Part shown: piece after piece, positions 1 through 7,376 of the stretch
How the letters are laid out: every line of letters starts with the position of its first letter
How positions within the stretch are numbered: position 1 is the first letter of the stretch
Source: Sulfurimonas sp.
GTDB lineage: Bacteria > Campylobacterota > Campylobacteria > Campylobacterales > Sulfurimonadaceae
DNA length: 18,607 nucleotides
Assembly (NCBI RefSeq): GCF_023228785.1
Contig: NZ_JALOAN010000042.1
Coordinates: 1 to 18,607, forward strand
Reading direction: 5' to 3'
Notes under the pieces: model-generated
Database searches by the model: none
The model's input: only the letters and a program-made list of their open reading frames with translations
What the model was told of the DNA's origin: nothing
Program-made: the position numbers and the translations under genes

Positions 1-107
1 CAGAGAGTGCAAACTTTGCAAAATTCAATATTTTAGCTCAGTCAGGTTCATATGCTATGAGTCAAGCTAACGCTGTTCAACAAAACGTGATGAGACTACT
101 TCAGTAG
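1..107 (+). CDS. Flagellin, C-terminal end only (upstream paralogue)
   Basis: The window opens inside a flagellin gene. Reading in frame from base 3, the last 34 codons give a flagellin D0 C-terminus (AKFNILAQSGSYAMSQANA, then QQNVMRLLQ) and a TAG stop at 105-107. It matches the end of the complete flagellin gene downstream (1411-1517) at roughly 86 percent of bases by hand count, and most differences are synonymous or in the last few codons. It is therefore the 3' end of a tandem paralogue. The C-terminal D0 helix packs in the filament core and carries the export and chaperone-binding region recognised by FliS. Its promoter and N-terminus lie outside the window, so it cannot be assigned as flaA or flaB. 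Confidence 0.93.
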   Translation, partial: ESANFAKFNILAQSGSYAMSQANAVQQNVMRLLQ

Positions 108-177
108 TCTTGAGTAAGTAGCTTTAGCTACGCTCACGTTTCTTTAGAAAACGTGATGAGACAGTTACAATAGTAAC
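93..177 (+). repeat. Cluster of four small hairpins behind the first flagellin gene
   Basis: Four inverted repeats follow one another. AGACTACT/AGTAGTCT with a 2-base centre spans the stop codon (93-110). GTAGC/GCTAC lies at 118-131. TCACGTTT/AAACGTGA has a 7-base loop (134-156). AGTTAC/GTAACT has a 4-base loop (162-177). The 15-base direct repeat AAAACGTGATGAGAC occurs at 82-96, inside the gene, and again at 148-162. The cluster may protect the 3' end of an abundant flagellin mRNA or be the remnant of a duplicated gene end. Its function is inferred. Confidence 0.6.
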
Positions 178-200
178 TTAATCTCTAGCTTCTTTATAAA

Positions 201-245
201 AATTCACTCTCAAGTCTTTCTTGGGAGTGAGTTACTCTTTTTTTT
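201..245 (+). terminator. Rho-independent terminator after the first flagellin gene
   Basis: The stem AATTCACTCTCAAG (201-214) pairs with CTTGGGAGTGAGTT (220-233) over 14 positions, two of them G-U, around the loop TCTTT. A run of nine T residues follows from about 237. This is the best terminator in the window. It separates the two flagellin genes into independent transcription units, which fits the separate promoter just downstream. Confidence 0.85.
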
Positions 246-267
246 AAAATCTTCTTCTTATAAATTT

Positions 268-283
268 TGGAACACATATTGCT
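268..283 (+). promoter_or_regulatory. Sigma54 (RpoN) promoter of the complete flagellin gene
   Basis: TGGAACACATATTGCT matches the -24/-12 consensus TGGCAC-N5-TTGCW at all but one position, with GG and GC separated by exactly 10 bases. It lies about 35 bases upstream of the flagellin start codon, which would put transcription start near 294. In Campylobacter, flaB and the hook genes are sigma54-dependent while flaA is sigma28-dependent. This gene is thus likely controlled by RpoN and a FlgR-type activator. No sigma28 box was seen upstream of it. Confidence 0.85.
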
Positions 284-317
284 CAAACCATACAAATAAC
301 CTAAAAAAGGATTTGTG

Positions 318-1517
318 ATGGGATTTAGAATAAACACAAACATCAGTGCAATGAATGCACATAGAAATGCAAGCATGACTAACTTGGGACTAGATAAAAG
401 TTTAAATGCTTTATCATCAGGACTAAGAATTAACAAAGCGGCAGATGATGCTTCGGGAATGGCTATTGCTGATTCACTTCGTCAACAAGCACAAGGTTTG
501 GGCCAGGCTATTATGAATGCTAACGATGCTATTGGGGTGACACAAACAGCAGATGGCGCATTTGATGAATACACAAAAATTGTAGATACCATAAGAACGA
601 AATCAATCCAAGCAGCATCAGATGGTCAAACGCTTGATTCTCGTCAAAAAATTCAGTCGGATATAGATAGATTAATGGAAGAGGCACAAAACATTGCTTC
701 AACTACATCGTTTAATGGTCAAACATTACTAAATGGTGCATTTCAGAATAAATCATTTCATATTGGAGCTTATTCAGGAGAGACTGTAAAGATATCAATT
801 GATAATGCACAAACACATAATGTAGCCAATTTTGCTTTAGCAGAGAGTACTGCTGGATTTATAGATACAACAGCTACGCAAGCAGCATTTACTACAACTT
901 TATCAGCGTCAGTTATTGGTGTAGACGGAACTACATCAGCTGTTACATCAACTGCTTCTTTTACTACAGGGTCACATAAGGCTTATGAGATAGCTCAAGC
1001 TACCGTTGATGCATTTAATGCAGCAGCTCAAATTCAAGGTGCAGATATTAGAGCTAGTATATATGAAGATGCTGATTCTAGTGCAGCTGCACCTCAGTAT
1101 GGCATCCGCTTAGATTCTCCAACTACTGTATCAGCTATAGGTTTAACAGATGGTGCTGGTAGTGCTGCTTTTGGAGCTGCTGTAGCTACAGCAGGACTTA
1201 CTAACAATCTATCAACAGTTGATGTTACAACACGTGAGAGTGCAGAGAAAGCGATTATAATCACGGATTATGCTCTTAAAGATTTAGGAAATACTCGTTC
1301 AGATATAGGTTCTGTACAAAATCAACTTGAATCTACAATACGCAACATTAGTGTTACACAAGTAAATGTTCAAGCAGCAGAATCTCAGATTCGTGATGTT
1401 GACTTTGCGGCAGAGAGTGCTACTTTTTCAAAATTCAATATCTTAGCTCAGTCAGGCTCATACGCTATGAGTCAAGCTAATGCTGTTCAGCAAAATGTAC
1501 TTAAGCTACTTCAGTAG
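318..1517 (+). CDS. Flagellin, complete
   Basis: Structural protein of the flagellar filament, exported through the flagellar type III system. The 399-residue product has the conserved N-terminal D0/D1 segment (MGFRINTNISAMNAH at the start, LSSGLRINKAADDASGMAI at about 32-50) and the C-terminal D1/D0 segment ending in SQANAVQQNVLKLLQ. The Ala/Thr/Ser-rich middle at about 170-310 is the exposed variable part and the likely site of Ser/Thr-linked nonulosonate. The ATG at 318 is preferred over the GTG at 315 because AAAAAAGG (303-310) lies 7 bases upstream and the family starts with MGFRI. Residues 88-100 (IVDTIRTKSIQAA) follow the Campylobacter/Helicobacter form of the region that TLR5 recognises in other flagellins. 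The gene has a sigma54 promoter. flaA and flaB cannot be told apart by sequence alone. Confidence 0.97.
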   Translation: MGFRINTNISAMNAHRNASMTNLGLDKSLNALSSGLRINKAADDASGMAIADSLRQQAQGLGQAIMNANDAIGVTQTADGAFDEYTKIVDTIRTKSIQAASDGQTLDSRQKIQSDIDRLMEEAQNIASTTSFNGQTLLNGAFQNKSFHIGAYSGETVKISIDNAQTHNVANFALAESTAGFIDTTATQAAFTTTLSASVIGVDGTTSAVTSTASFTTGSHKAYEIAQATVDAFNAAAQIQGADIRASIYEDADSSAAAPQYGIRLDSPTTVSAIGLTDGAGSAAFGAAVATAGLTNNLSTVDVTTRESAEKAIIITDYALKDLGNTRSDIGSVQNQLESTIRNISVTQVNVQAAESQIRDVDFAAESATFSKFNILAQSGSYAMSQANAVQQNVLKLLQ

Positions 1518-1527
1518 CTTCAAGTAC
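1497..1527. terminator. Hairpin at the convergent flagellin/maf ends
   Basis: GTACTTAAGCTACT (1497-1510) pairs with AGTAGCTTCAAGTAC (1513-1527) with one bulged C and a 2-base centre. It lies over both stop codons in the 17-base overlap of the convergent genes. The flanking T tracts are weak on either side, so it may be a bidirectional terminator or simply a stable 3' end. A similar shorter hairpin covers the stop codon of the upstream flagellin paralogue. Confidence 0.5.
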
Positions 1528-3489
1528 TTTCAAATTTTCTTCATAAGTTAAGATTATCTTTTCTATCTGAGTGACCAAAAATTGTTTTAACTTCTTAACG
1601 TGCTTTTTTTTGTTCTTAAGTTCAACTGTACATACTAAATCATCTACAAATGAGCTTATTCTTAAAAAATAAATAGTTAGTATTTCCCATAATTCATATT
1701 GATAACTGTGCTTAAAAACAGCAGTAACTAAATTTTCATATGATATTAAAAAAATATCACCATTAGAAACAGGGGATGTTTTGAACTTTTCTAGCAATAT
1801 TTTTAAATCAGAAATTTGTTCTATTTTAAATTTAATCTCATCCATTTCTAAATTATTAAGTTCACTTGTTGAATAAAAATTAAATATTTTTCTAATCTCA
1901 TTTTGAATTATAGTTTTATCTAAAATATTTTTTTCTTTTATGTCAGAAATATTAAGTGGGATAGTATCTTCAAAATAGGCACCATTTTGAGATAAATTAT
2001 AAACATTTTGCTCTGAAGACTTATATTCCCTTGTTTTAGAGTTTACTACTGGAATAGAGAGTGTAAATATAGGTATAGATTTTACTCTGTTTTTTTGATT
2101 TCCTTTGACATACAAAATATTGCTTCTTAGTTGAAAATCATCATTTTCTTGTGTAATTACTTTTGCTGATGTTATATGTTCGTCTGAATGAGTTTGATCA
2201 TCATCACCAAGTGCAAAATCTAAGCCTAAAAGATAAATAGAAGAAGCGTTGAAGATTAAAGCAATCGAGTAGATTGTTTCACCTACACTTGTTACGGGTA
2301 GTGTGCTTTTTCCTAATTTATATTTTGTCCTATCTTCATGTAAGAAAATATTTTTTTTATCAAACTTATCAAAGTGTATTTGTGAAATGGATGCGCTATA
2401 AATTAAAAGTGTATCTTTTAAAAAATCTAGGTTACCTATATCCTTAAATATATTATTTGATTCCAAAGGACCTTCGTCAATATGAACAGCTATATCTGGA
2501 ACAATATTGGCTTTTTTAAGTATTTTTAAAGTCACAAACAAGGTTATAATAATATATTTATTATGATTTTCTTTTAACCACTCTAAGTTGCTTTGAAGTG
2601 ATGGACCAGCTGCAATAATTAACCATGGCTTATCTTTGAAATATTGTTCAGAGTCTTTTTTTTCTAAATTTAAAAATTTATAATTATCTTTGATTTTTTT
2701 TAAAACTTTATTATTTTTTTCTAACATTTTTTCATTTGAGTAAGTAGCCTCTGGTCTTGAGATGAGAAAACTTCTTATATCATCTATCTTTTCTTGATAT
2801 AAGTCTGAAAAAAGCGAATATTTTATAAAATGGTTTTTAAAAAAGGCACTTAAGAAAAAATTGTGAAATGTTTCGTGAAACTCATTTTTATTTTCTGCTA
2901 TTGAAAAAAAAACTTTACGTTTTTCAAAGATGTTTTTGTAGTTAGTGGTAAACATGGATAACCTAAAAAGCTCTATATCATCTTCTATAACTAAAGATAT
3001 TGGGATACTAAAATTACTTACAATATTGTCTATGTGAAATGCTAGACCTGTTCCAAAAAAAATGTATTTATTTATTTTGTCCATGCTCATCGAATCATCA
3101 CAGTGAGTATTATGATATTCCATAATATGAGCTACCGAAATAAAGGGAGATATGGCATTTTGAATTTTATAAAGATCTAAAGTATCTTTATCAAAAATCA
3201 ATTTTCTTTGAGTTTTAAAAGATTGTATATTTTTTTTGAGATTAACTTTTTTGCTTAGTTCCTCTGAGTAAATTATTGAATTTTGCTGGTAAAGTTTCTG
3301 ATTTGATTGTAATTCAACTATATCAAAATAATCATCTTTGTATTCTAGTTCATATTTTTGAGGGTATGTTCCATCACTCAAAATGCTATCTAATGCTAGT
3401 ATTTTGTTGTGAAGTTGTGGGTGCTTATCTTGAAAATAAATCATATTTTCTTGGTAGTTTTGTATAGCTTTTGTTTCAATATCTTGCAT
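1501..3489 (-). CDS. Maf-type flagellin glycosyltransferase (MptE-like/DUF115 family)
   Basis: The 662-residue product belongs to the motility-associated factor family, which in Campylobacter, Helicobacter and several other bacteria is needed to transfer pseudaminic or legionaminic acid from the CMP-sugar to flagellin Ser/Thr residues in the cytoplasm. The MptE-like core starts near residue 285 with PWLIIAAGPSLQSNL (AGPSL at 294-298), followed by VPDIAVHIDEGP and SVGETIYSIALIFNASSIYLLGLDFAL. An N-terminal segment has a second Rossmann-like motif, FFGTGLAFHI at about 144-153. No signal peptide or membrane segment is visible. The gene lies between its likely acceptor (flagellin) and the Pse operon, which supports the role. 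It is visibly richer in A/T runs than its neighbours. Which sugar it transfers is inferred from context. Confidence 0.88.
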   Translation of the reverse strand: MQDIETKAIQNYQENMIYFQDKHPQLHNKILALDSILSDGTYPQKYELEYKDDYFDIVELQSNQKLYQQNSIIYSEELSKKVNLKKNIQSFKTQRKLIFDKDTLDLYKIQNAISPFISVAHIMEYHNTHCDDSMSMDKINKYIFFGTGLAFHIDNIVSNFSIPISLVIEDDIELFRLSMFTTNYKNIFEKRKVFFSIAENKNEFHETFHNFFLSAFFKNHFIKYSLFSDLYQEKIDDIRSFLISRPEATYSNEKMLEKNNKVLKKIKDNYKFLNLEKKDSEQYFKDKPWLIIAAGPSLQSNLEWLKENHNKYIIITLFVTLKILKKANIVPDIAVHIDEGPLESNNIFKDIGNLDFLKDTLLIYSASISQIHFDKFDKKNIFLHEDRTKYKLGKSTLPVTSVGETIYSIALIFNASSIYLLGLDFALGDDDQTHSDEHITSAKVITQENDDFQLRSNILYVKGNQKNRVKSIPIFTLSIPVVNSKTREYKSSEQNVYNLSQNGAYFEDTIPLNISDIKEKNILDKTIIQNEIRKIFNFYSTSELNNLEMDEIKFKIEQISDLKILLEKFKTSPVSNGDIFLISYENLVTAVFKHSYQYELWEILTIYFLRISSFVDDLVCTVELKNKKKHVKKLKQFLVTQIEKIILTYEENLKVLEATEVA

Positions 3490-3518
3490 CTTTAAAAACC
3501 TTAAATTTATTTGGATTA

Positions 3519-3524
3519 ATTATA
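3519..3524 (-). promoter_or_regulatory. Putative -10 box for maf
   Basis: On the minus strand the sequence TTTGATATAATTAATC contains a perfect TATAAT about 30 bases upstream of the maf start codon. Campylobacterota sigma70 promoters often lack a clear -35 box, so the -10 match in AT-rich DNA is the only evidence. No sigma28 or sigma54 motif was seen here. Confidence 0.45.
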
Positions 3525-3568
3525 TCAAATTTATTGCCCATGGTATGGATAATGCTAAATGTTTTATG

Positions 3569-3574
3569 TATAAT
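3569..3574 (+). promoter_or_regulatory. Putative -10 box for the pse operon
   Basis: TTATGTATAATG contains TATAAT about 53 bases upstream of the pseB start codon, in the 137-base divergent spacer between maf and pseB. It would give a leader of about 45 bases. This suggests housekeeping rather than flagellar sigma control of sugar synthesis. The evidence is one box match. Confidence 0.45.
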
Positions 3575-3626
3575 GAGTTTATACATTAAACTAGTAAGTA
3601 ATGTTTTACTCAGTAAAGGAAAATGA

Positions 3627-4613
3627 ATGTTCAATAACAAAAACATATTTATAACAGGTGGAACAGGAAGTTTTGGTAAAAAATATACAGAAATATTGCT
3701 TACGAAGTATAAGCCTAATAAAATTATTATATATAGCCGTGATGAACTAAAACAGTATGAAATGGCACAAACTTTTAATGACAAATGCATGAGATATTTT
3801 ATAGGTGATGTAAGAGATAGCGCAAGACTTGAAGAAGCTATGCAAGATGTAGATTTTGTTATCCATGCGGCAGCTTTAAAACATGTTCCAGTTGCTGAGT
3901 ATAATCCCATGGAGTGCATAAAAACAAATATTGATGGTGCTCAAAATGTTATACAGGCGGCTATTAAAAATGAAGTAGGAAAAGTAATAGCGCTCTCAAC
4001 TGACAAAGCCTCAAGCCCTATAAATCTTTATGGTGCCACTAAGCTTGCTAGCGATAAACTTTTTGTAGCTGCTAATAATATGGTAGGAAAAAGAAAAACA
4101 AGATTTTCAGTTGTAAGATATGGAAACGTAGTAGGTTCAAGAGGCTCTGTAGTGCCGTTTTTTCAAAAATTAATAGATGAGGGAGCTGTAAATCTACCAA
4201 TAACTCATGAAGATATGACAAGATTTTTTATAACTTTAGAAGATGGGGTGAATTTTGTTTTAGATGACTTTAAGAGAATGCATGGAGGAGAGATTTTTAT
4301 ACCAAAGATCCCATCTATGAAGATGACAGAATTGGCATATGCACTTGCACCAAATCTACATCATAAGGTTATAGGTATAAGACCTGGCGAGAAGATGCAC
4401 GAAGTTATGATAACAGAGGATGACAGAGTTGTAGAGTTTGATAGCTACTATGTAATAACACCAACTATACAATTTACATACACAGTAGATTATAATAAAA
4501 ATGCAGTAGGCGAAGTGGGTAAAGATATTGGTACAGGCTTTGAATATAACTCATTAAATAATAATGAATGGCTTACAAATGAGCAATTTTTAGAAATGGT
4601 GGAGAAATCATAA
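3627..4613 (+). CDS. pseB: UDP-GlcNAc 4,6-dehydratase (inverting)
   Basis: First step of pseudaminic acid synthesis: converts UDP-GlcNAc to UDP-2-acetamido-2,6-dideoxy-beta-L-arabino-hex-4-ulose with an NADP cofactor. The 328-residue product is an extended SDR of the FlaA1/PseB type, with the nucleotide-binding motif GGTGSFG at 11-17, AALKHVP at 82-88 and the catalytic segment STDKASSPINLYGATK at 124-139 (Tyr135, Lys139). The length is normal for PseB (about 330). The ATG at 3627 follows AAAGGA with 6-base spacing; an ATG four bases earlier is out of frame and soon stops. pseB opens the operon, and pseC follows after a single base. Confidence 0.97.
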   Translation: MFNNKNIFITGGTGSFGKKYTEILLTKYKPNKIIIYSRDELKQYEMAQTFNDKCMRYFIGDVRDSARLEEAMQDVDFVIHAAALKHVPVAEYNPMECIKTNIDGAQNVIQAAIKNEVGKVIALSTDKASSPINLYGATKLASDKLFVAANNMVGKRKTRFSVVRYGNVVGSRGSVVPFFQKLIDEGAVNLPITHEDMTRFFITLEDGVNFVLDDFKRMHGGEIFIPKIPSMKMTELAYALAPNLHHKVIGIRPGEKMHEVMITEDDRVVEFDSYYVITPTIQFTYTVDYNKNAVGEVGKDIGTGFEYNSLNNNEWLTNEQFLEMVEKS

Positions 4614-4614
4614 A

Positions 4615-5739
4615 ATGAATTTTATCCCTTATTCTAAACAATCAATAGAACAAGATGATATAGATGCAGTTGTAGAGACTCTAAAATCAGACTTTTTAAC
4701 AACAGGACCAAAAATCAAAGAGTTTGAAGATGCGCTGAGTGATTACTGTGGAGCAAACTATGTAGTAGCAGTTGCAAATGGAACAGCAGCTCTTCATCTA
4801 GCCTCACTAGCCTTACTTAAATCTAGGGATAAAGTACTTACTACGCCTAACTCTTTTTTAGCTACATCAAATTCAATACTTTATGTAGGTGCAAAACCTA
4901 TTTTCGTAGATATAGCAGAAGATGGAAATATAGACTTAGATCTATGTGAAGAAGTACTTAAAAAAGATCCAAGCATAAAAGCACTATATGGAGTCTCTTT
5001 TAGTGGTCGTATGTTAAATCAAAAAAAGTTAGCGTATCTAAGACAAACATACAACATATCCATACTAGAAGACAATGCTCACTCTATAGGTGCAGTATAT
5101 GATGGTATAAAATCTGGAAGTTGTGCAAATAGTGAGTGTGGAATTTTTTCTTTTCATCCAGTAAAACACCTCACAACAGCAGAAGGTGGAGCTATAACTA
5201 CAAACTCTAAAGAGATCTATGAAAAGCTACTTATGCTTCGAGCTCATGGGATGGTAAAAACACCAGATATGAAACCATGGGAGTATGAGATGAGAGAGTT
5301 AGGCTTTAACTACCGCATCACAGATATTCAGTGCGCACTAGGTCTAACTCAACTAAAAAAACAAGTAGGTTTTTTACAAAGAAGATATGAGATAGCTAAA
5401 GCTTATGATAAAGCACTTGAAAATACTAATGTAAAACCACTCTATACTTATGATGGAACATCATCATATCATCTGTATGTAGTGCAAGTTGATTTTACAA
5501 AACTAAGTATCACAAAAGAAGATTTATTTAACACTCTTAAAGAAAAAAACATAGGGATACAGCTTCATTATATACCTATAAATAAACAACCATATTATAA
5601 ATCTTTAGGATATGGAAGTGAAAATACTCCAGTTATGGATAACTATTATAGGGAGTGTTTTTCGCTTCCTATGTATCCACTTCTTAGTGATGAAGAACAA
5701 TCCTATGTGATAAAAACACTACTAGAGGTTTTAAGATAG
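4615..5739 (+). CDS. pseC: UDP-4-amino-4,6-dideoxy-N-acetyl-beta-L-altrosamine transaminase
   Basis: PLP-dependent aminotransferase of the DegT/DnrJ/EryC1 fold that aminates C4 of the PseB product using glutamate. The 374-residue protein has the expected length. The PLP-binding lysine is in FSFHPVKHLTTAEGGA (Lys184), and the cofactor contact LEDNAHSIGA is at about 151-160. Near the N-terminus, SDFLTTGPKIKEFE and NGTAALHLA are family signatures. The stop codon abuts the start of pseF with no spacer, indicating translational coupling. PseC rather than another DegT enzyme is chosen because of the flanking pseB and pseF and the FHPVK form of the lysine motif. Confidence 0.96.
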   Translation: MNFIPYSKQSIEQDDIDAVVETLKSDFLTTGPKIKEFEDALSDYCGANYVVAVANGTAALHLASLALLKSRDKVLTTPNSFLATSNSILYVGAKPIFVDIAEDGNIDLDLCEEVLKKDPSIKALYGVSFSGRMLNQKKLAYLRQTYNISILEDNAHSIGAVYDGIKSGSCANSECGIFSFHPVKHLTTAEGGAITTNSKEIYEKLLMLRAHGMVKTPDMKPWEYEMRELGFNYRITDIQCALGLTQLKKQVGFLQRRYEIAKAYDKALENTNVKPLYTYDGTSSYHLYVVQVDFTKLSITKEDLFNTLKEKNIGIQLHYIPINKQPYYKSLGYGSENTPVMDNYYRECFSLPMYPLLSDEEQSYVIKTLLEVLR

Positions 5740-6453
5740 ATGGCAAAAAATGCAATAGCAATAATCCCAGCGCGAGGCGGAAGTAAAAGAATACCAAGAA
5801 AAAACATCAAAGAGTTCTTTTCTAAGCCACTAATTGCTTATAGTATTGAGACTGCATTAGATTCAAAGCTTTTTGAAAAAGTTATTGTCTCAACCGATGA
5901 TGAAGAGATAGCAAAAATAGCTGCAGAATATGGAGCTGAAGTTCCATTTTTAAGACCATCTGAGCTTAGTGATGATTTTACAGGCACTGTAGATGTAGTT
6001 AATCATATGGTAGAGTATTTAGAGTCTAGAGGTGAGAGCTATGAGTACATATGCACGATTTATGCAACAGCTCCATTTTTACAAAAAAAATACTTACTAC
6101 AGGGATATGAAAAGCTTAAAAAAAGCGATGCTATAAATGCTTTTAGTTCAACGACTATGCCATTTCCAATTCAGAGGACATTTAAGTTAGATGCGCAGGG
6201 TAGAAGTGAGATGTTTACCCCAGAGCACTATATGTCAAGAAGCCAAGATCTCGAAGAGGCGTATCAAGATGCAGGACAGTTTTATTGGACAAATAGAAAA
6301 AGAGAGAAAAAGTCAACAAACAAAGTAGTCTTTAGTAATATTAGCATCCCCATAATACTTCCAAGACATCTAGTACAAGATATTGACACGCTAGAAGATT
6401 GGATAAGAGCAGAGTTTATGTATGAAGCTCTAAAAAAAGCTAAAGAGATATGA
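5740..6453 (+). CDS. pseF: CMP-pseudaminic acid synthetase (pseudaminate cytidylyltransferase)
   Basis: Activates pseudaminic acid with CTP to CMP-Pse, the donor used by Maf. The 237-residue protein has the CMP-NeuAc synthetase nucleotide-binding motif IPARGGSKRIPRKNI at 9-23 and VIVSTDDEEIAKIA at about 48-61, and its length is usual for PseF. It starts directly at the end of pseC and overlaps the next gene by ATGA, so it sits within a tightly coupled block. A legionaminate cytidylyltransferase would look similar; the inverting dehydratase and the PseC, PseG and PseI set in the operon point to Pse. Confidence 0.95.
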   Translation: MAKNAIAIIPARGGSKRIPRKNIKEFFSKPLIAYSIETALDSKLFEKVIVSTDDEEIAKIAAEYGAEVPFLRPSELSDDFTGTVDVVNHMVEYLESRGESYEYICTIYATAPFLQKKYLLQGYEKLKKSDAINAFSSTTMPFPIQRTFKLDAQGRSEMFTPEHYMSRSQDLEEAYQDAGQFYWTNRKREKKSTNKVVFSNISIPIILPRHLVQDIDTLEDWIRAEFMYEALKKAKEI

Positions 6454-7376
6454 TGAAGATTTTATTCCGCGCAGATTCATCATCTACCATAGGGACTGGT
6501 CATATTATGCGTGATTTGGTTTTAGCGAAAAAGTATGCTAAAAAAGATCATAATATTATATTTGCCACACAAGATTTAAGTGGCAATATAAATCATAAAA
6601 TATTAGAAGATGGATACAAACTTGTCATATTAAAATCAAATAGTCTCAAAGAATTAGATGCGCAAATAAAAAAGTTAGATATAGATATGTTAGTTGTAGA
6701 CCATTATAGGATTGATTATAAGTTTGAGAAAAAACTAAAAATCCAAAATCCAAAACTAAAAATACTAAGTTTTGATGATACCTATGAAAAACACTACTGC
6801 GACATACTCCTGAACCATAACATTAGTGCAGATAAAACAAAATATAAGGTCTTAGTACCAAATAGATGCGTACTTAGATGCGGAGCTAAATATACACTAT
6901 TAAGAGATGAGTTTTTTAAAGAAAAGAAGAAGCAAAAAAAGAAATTAAAAATTAAAAATTCTACATTTAAAATTTTTGTTGCAATGGGTGGGGCTGATAC
7001 TGCAAACTTAAATATAAAGATACTAAAAGAACTAAAAAAGATTAAAAATATAAAAGTAAACTTAGTAACAACAACAGCAAATCAACACCTAGATCTACTA
7101 GAAAAATATACTAAAAAAAAATCTTGGATAAACCTACAAGTAAACTCAAACAAAGTAGCAAAGCTAATGGCTAAAAGTGATTTTGCAATAGTAACTCCTA
7201 GTGTAACAGTGAATGAAGTTTATTATATGGAGTTGGCATTTATTGCTATTAAAACAGCTGATAATCAAGAAGATATGTATAAGTTTTTAAAGAGTAAGGG
7301 TTATTTGGTTTTGAGCAGATTTGATAAAATTAAATTTCAAAATCATATATCAAAAATGCTAAGAAATTTACAATGA
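6450..7376 (+). CDS. pseG: UDP-2,4-diacetamido-2,4,6-trideoxy-beta-L-altropyranose hydrolase
   Basis: Removes UDP from the N-acylated intermediate to free the hexose that PseI condenses. The GT-B-like N-terminus RADSSSTIGTGHIMRD carries the GxGHxxR signature; its His (residue 18 here, 17 if the second of two adjacent ATG codons is used) matches the catalytic histidine of Campylobacter PseG. FVAMGGADTANLNIK at about 176-190 begins the second domain. The 308-residue product is somewhat longer than the Campylobacter enzyme, perhaps because of two Lys-rich repeats (KKLKIQNPKLKI near 94 and KKLKIKNSTFKI near 164). The start overlaps the pseF stop as ATGA, and the ATG at 6453 is equally possible. 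Confidence 0.93.
   Translation: MMKILFRADSSSTIGTGHIMRDLVLAKKYAKKDHNIIFATQDLSGNINHKILEDGYKLVILKSNSLKELDAQIKKLDIDMLVVDHYRIDYKFEKKLKIQNPKLKILSFDDTYEKHYCDILLNHNISADKTKYKVLVPNRCVLRCGAKYTLLRDEFFKEKKKQKKKLKIKNSTFKIFVAMGGADTANLNIKILKELKKIKNIKVNLVTTTANQHLDLLEKYTKKKSWINLQVNSNKVAKLMAKSDFAIVTPSVTVNEVYYMELAFIAIKTADNQEDMYKFLKSKGYLVLSRFDKIKFQNHISKMLRNLQ
6729..6979 (+). repeat. Two AT-only repeat tracts inside pseG
   Basis: The tract at about 6729-6769 (AAAACTAAAAATCCAAAATC and on) and the tract at about 6935-6979 (AAATTAAAAATTAAAAATTC and on) encode near-identical Lys/Ile/Asn peptides, KKLKIQNPKLKI and KKLKIKNSTFKI. Each lies just before a core beta-strand of the two Rossmann-like domains. They look like expanded low-complexity loops that kept the reading frame. 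No function is claimed. Confidence 0.5.

Noticed and set aside
194..436. Minus-strand open frame of 80 codons with a hydrophobic stretch
   Set aside because: It covers the terminator, the sigma54 promoter and the start of the flagellin gene in antisense; the hydrophobic run is a product of AT-rich antisense sequence.
3476..3919. Minus-strand open frame of 147 codons over the pseB start
   Set aside because: It is the antisense shadow of pseB, has no protein family features and overlaps the likely divergent promoters.
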